Of a stretch of 16,864 bases of DNA, positions 16,091-16,864 are shown in pieces (position 1 is the first letter of the stretch; each line of letters opens with the position of its first letter). Position numbers and translations under genes: made by a program. The stretch is from Prevotella sp. UBA5387 (lineage in GTDB: Bacteria; Bacteroidota; Bacteroidia; Bacteroidales; Bacteroidaceae). Location of the stretch: contig DHOP01000033.1 of NCBI GenBank assembly GCA_002407775.1, positions 1 through 16,864 on the forward strand, read 5' to 3'. The notes under the pieces are model-generated. The model ran no database searches. It was not told the DNA's origin and was given only the letters and a program-made list of their open reading frames with translations.

Positions 16091-16162
16091 ATGCTAGACT
16101 ACGACAAAAGGATGAATTGTCATTGCAGACTGGCATATATAGCAATAATAAACAGATTATGA
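16091..16162 (+). CDS. possible 23-codon leader ORF overlapping the guaD start
   Basis: An ATG about 25 bases after the expected transcription start opens a 23-codon frame. Its TGA (16160-16162) overlaps the guaD ATG in the arrangement ATGA, as yitT and rdgB do elsewhere in this window. The peptide starts MLDYDKRMN and has no recognised domain; it contains two Cys residues and an AYIAII run. It could be a translationally coupled leader peptide or a chance frame. There is no codon-use evidence for such a short frame. Confidence 0.3.
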   Translation: MLDYDKRMNCHCRLAYIAIINRL

Positions 16163-16626
16163 ATAAAGAAGAATTGATGCGTAGGGCAATCGCATTGAGT
16201 GAAAAGAGTGTCATGATAGGTGGTGGTCCATTTGGTGCAGTCATTGCCAAGGACGGTGCTGTGATAGCCGAAGCATCCAACAGCGTGACTATTGACTATG
16301 ATCCTACAGCCCATGCTGAGGTAAATGCTATTCGTAATGCTTGTGCGCGTCTGCGTACTTTCGACCTCGGTGGCTGTGAGATCTATTGCTCATGTGAGCC
16401 TTGCCCCATGTGTCTTGGTGCCATCTATTGGGCTCATCTCGACACTATCTATTATGCCAACGACCGTAAGGCAGCTGCAGGCATAGGCTTCGACGATGAC
16501 TTTATATATCAGGAGATAGATTGCCCTTTTGCAGATCGCAAGTTGCCTATTCAGTTATTGTTACCTGAAGAAGGCATGAAGGCATTTGATATGTGGCGTA
16601 ATAAGACCGACAAAACAGAGTATTGA
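16159..16626 (+). CDS. guaD: guanine deaminase
   Basis: Converts guanine to xanthine and ammonia in purine salvage and catabolism. The 155-residue protein belongs to the small cytidine-deaminase-like GuaD form. Zinc ligands are His52 (in AHAE, with Glu54 as the proton shuttle), Cys82 and Cys85 in the CEPCPMC stretch. GGPFGAVIAKDG near the start, WAHLDTIYYAN, GFDDDFIY and the terminal WRNKTDKTEY match my memory of B. subtilis GuaD, whose C-terminal Tyr contributes to the active site of the domain-swapped dimer; Tyr155 is present here. I use the ATG at 16159, because the longer version starting at a TTG (16117) adds 14 residues without family support. It is divergent from ogt. A more general nucleoside deaminase activity cannot be ruled out. 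Confidence 0.92.
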   Translation: MNKEELMRRAIALSEKSVMIGGGPFGAVIAKDGAVIAEASNSVTIDYDPTAHAEVNAIRNACARLRTFDLGGCEIYCSCEPCPMCLGAIYWAHLDTIYYANDRKAAAGIGFDDDFIYQEIDCPFADRKLPIQLLLPEEGMKAFDMWRNKTDKTEY

Positions 16627-16637
16627 TAAAAAAAGAG

Positions 16638-16675
16638 CAGCCTCTCCCCTAGCCCCTCCCCAATAGGGAAGGGGC
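16638..16675 (+). repeat. REP-like repeat, third copy (intergenic)
   Basis: Begins CAGCCTCTCCCC like the copy at 13144, then a hairpin GCCCCTCCCC AATA GGGAAGGGGC with one mismatch. It lies 11 bases after guaD on the plus strand, between that gene and its terminator. Single intergenic copies like this are the usual setting for REP elements. Confidence 0.85.
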
Positions 16676-16716
16676 ATTGCAATAGGAGTATTCGCAATGG
16701 CTGTACTAAAATAAGA

Positions 16717-16769
16717 GAGCCTTCCGCTATGGATTATGAATTGTGACCTTAGCGGATGGCTCCTTTTTT
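16717..16769 (+). terminator. intrinsic terminator downstream of guaD
   Basis: GAGCCTTCCGCTA (16717-16729) pairs with TAGCGGATGGCTC (16750-16762) with one mismatch, and is followed by C and six T residues (16764-16769). It is about 90 bases after the guaD stop and past the REP-like repeat. The sequence from 16770 to the window end shows no gene. Confidence 0.8.
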
Positions 16770-16864
16770 AGTGCATTAATAACGATATGTAGCCTTGTGT
16801 TGTTTTATCAAATTAATAATTATTGCTTACCTTCCAGCAATTGAGGGTGTGTCAAAACAGGCAC

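Noticed and set aside
16062..16158. Purine riboswitch in the guaD leader
   Set aside because: I could not find the conserved purine-aptamer loop sequences or the three-way junction pairing.

Overview
The window looks like a chromosomal segment from a member of the Bacteroidales, most likely Prevotellaceae. This rests on the style of the aminoacyl-tRNA synthetases, a DUF4294 protein, several upstream boxes of the Bacteroidetes form TAnnTTTG, and the absence of clear Shine-Dalgarno sequences. The organism call is inference from recognised families, not a database result. No tRNA, rRNA or CRISPR array was seen.

Left part (1-9140, all plus strand): a 5'-truncated metG, a five-copy 22-bp palindromic tandem repeat, a small secreted DUF4294 protein, then a probable operon leuS - yitT-like membrane protein - rdgB - cysS. 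The operon starts from a canonical promoter, yitT and rdgB overlap by ATGA, and a perfect 22-bp stem-loop closes it. Three class I synthetases (Met, Leu, Cys) and a nucleotide-pool cleaning enzyme therefore sit together.

Middle part (9140-11926, genes on the minus strand): three small outer-membrane beta-barrel genes, each with its own promoter-like box. The first two are paralogues. The first and third share a promoter module of about 65 bp. Long AT-rich or structured gaps separate them.

Right part (11927-16864): ogt (DNA alkylation repair) lies just upstream of a 1161-residue Dna2-like nuclease-helicase on the minus strand, probably in one transcript. Divergent to them is guaD, guanine deaminase, preceded by a possible 23-codon leader ORF that overlaps its start. 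An inverted pair of REP-like repeats is inserted in frame in the helicase gene, between motif I and motif Ia. A third copy of the same repeat lies after guaD. The window ends in non-coding sequence that may touch an insertion-sequence end.

The observations most worth following are the in-frame REP pair in the helicase, the palindromic 22-bp array after metG, and the shared OMP promoter module. I did not find convincing evidence of a wholly new multi-gene system.
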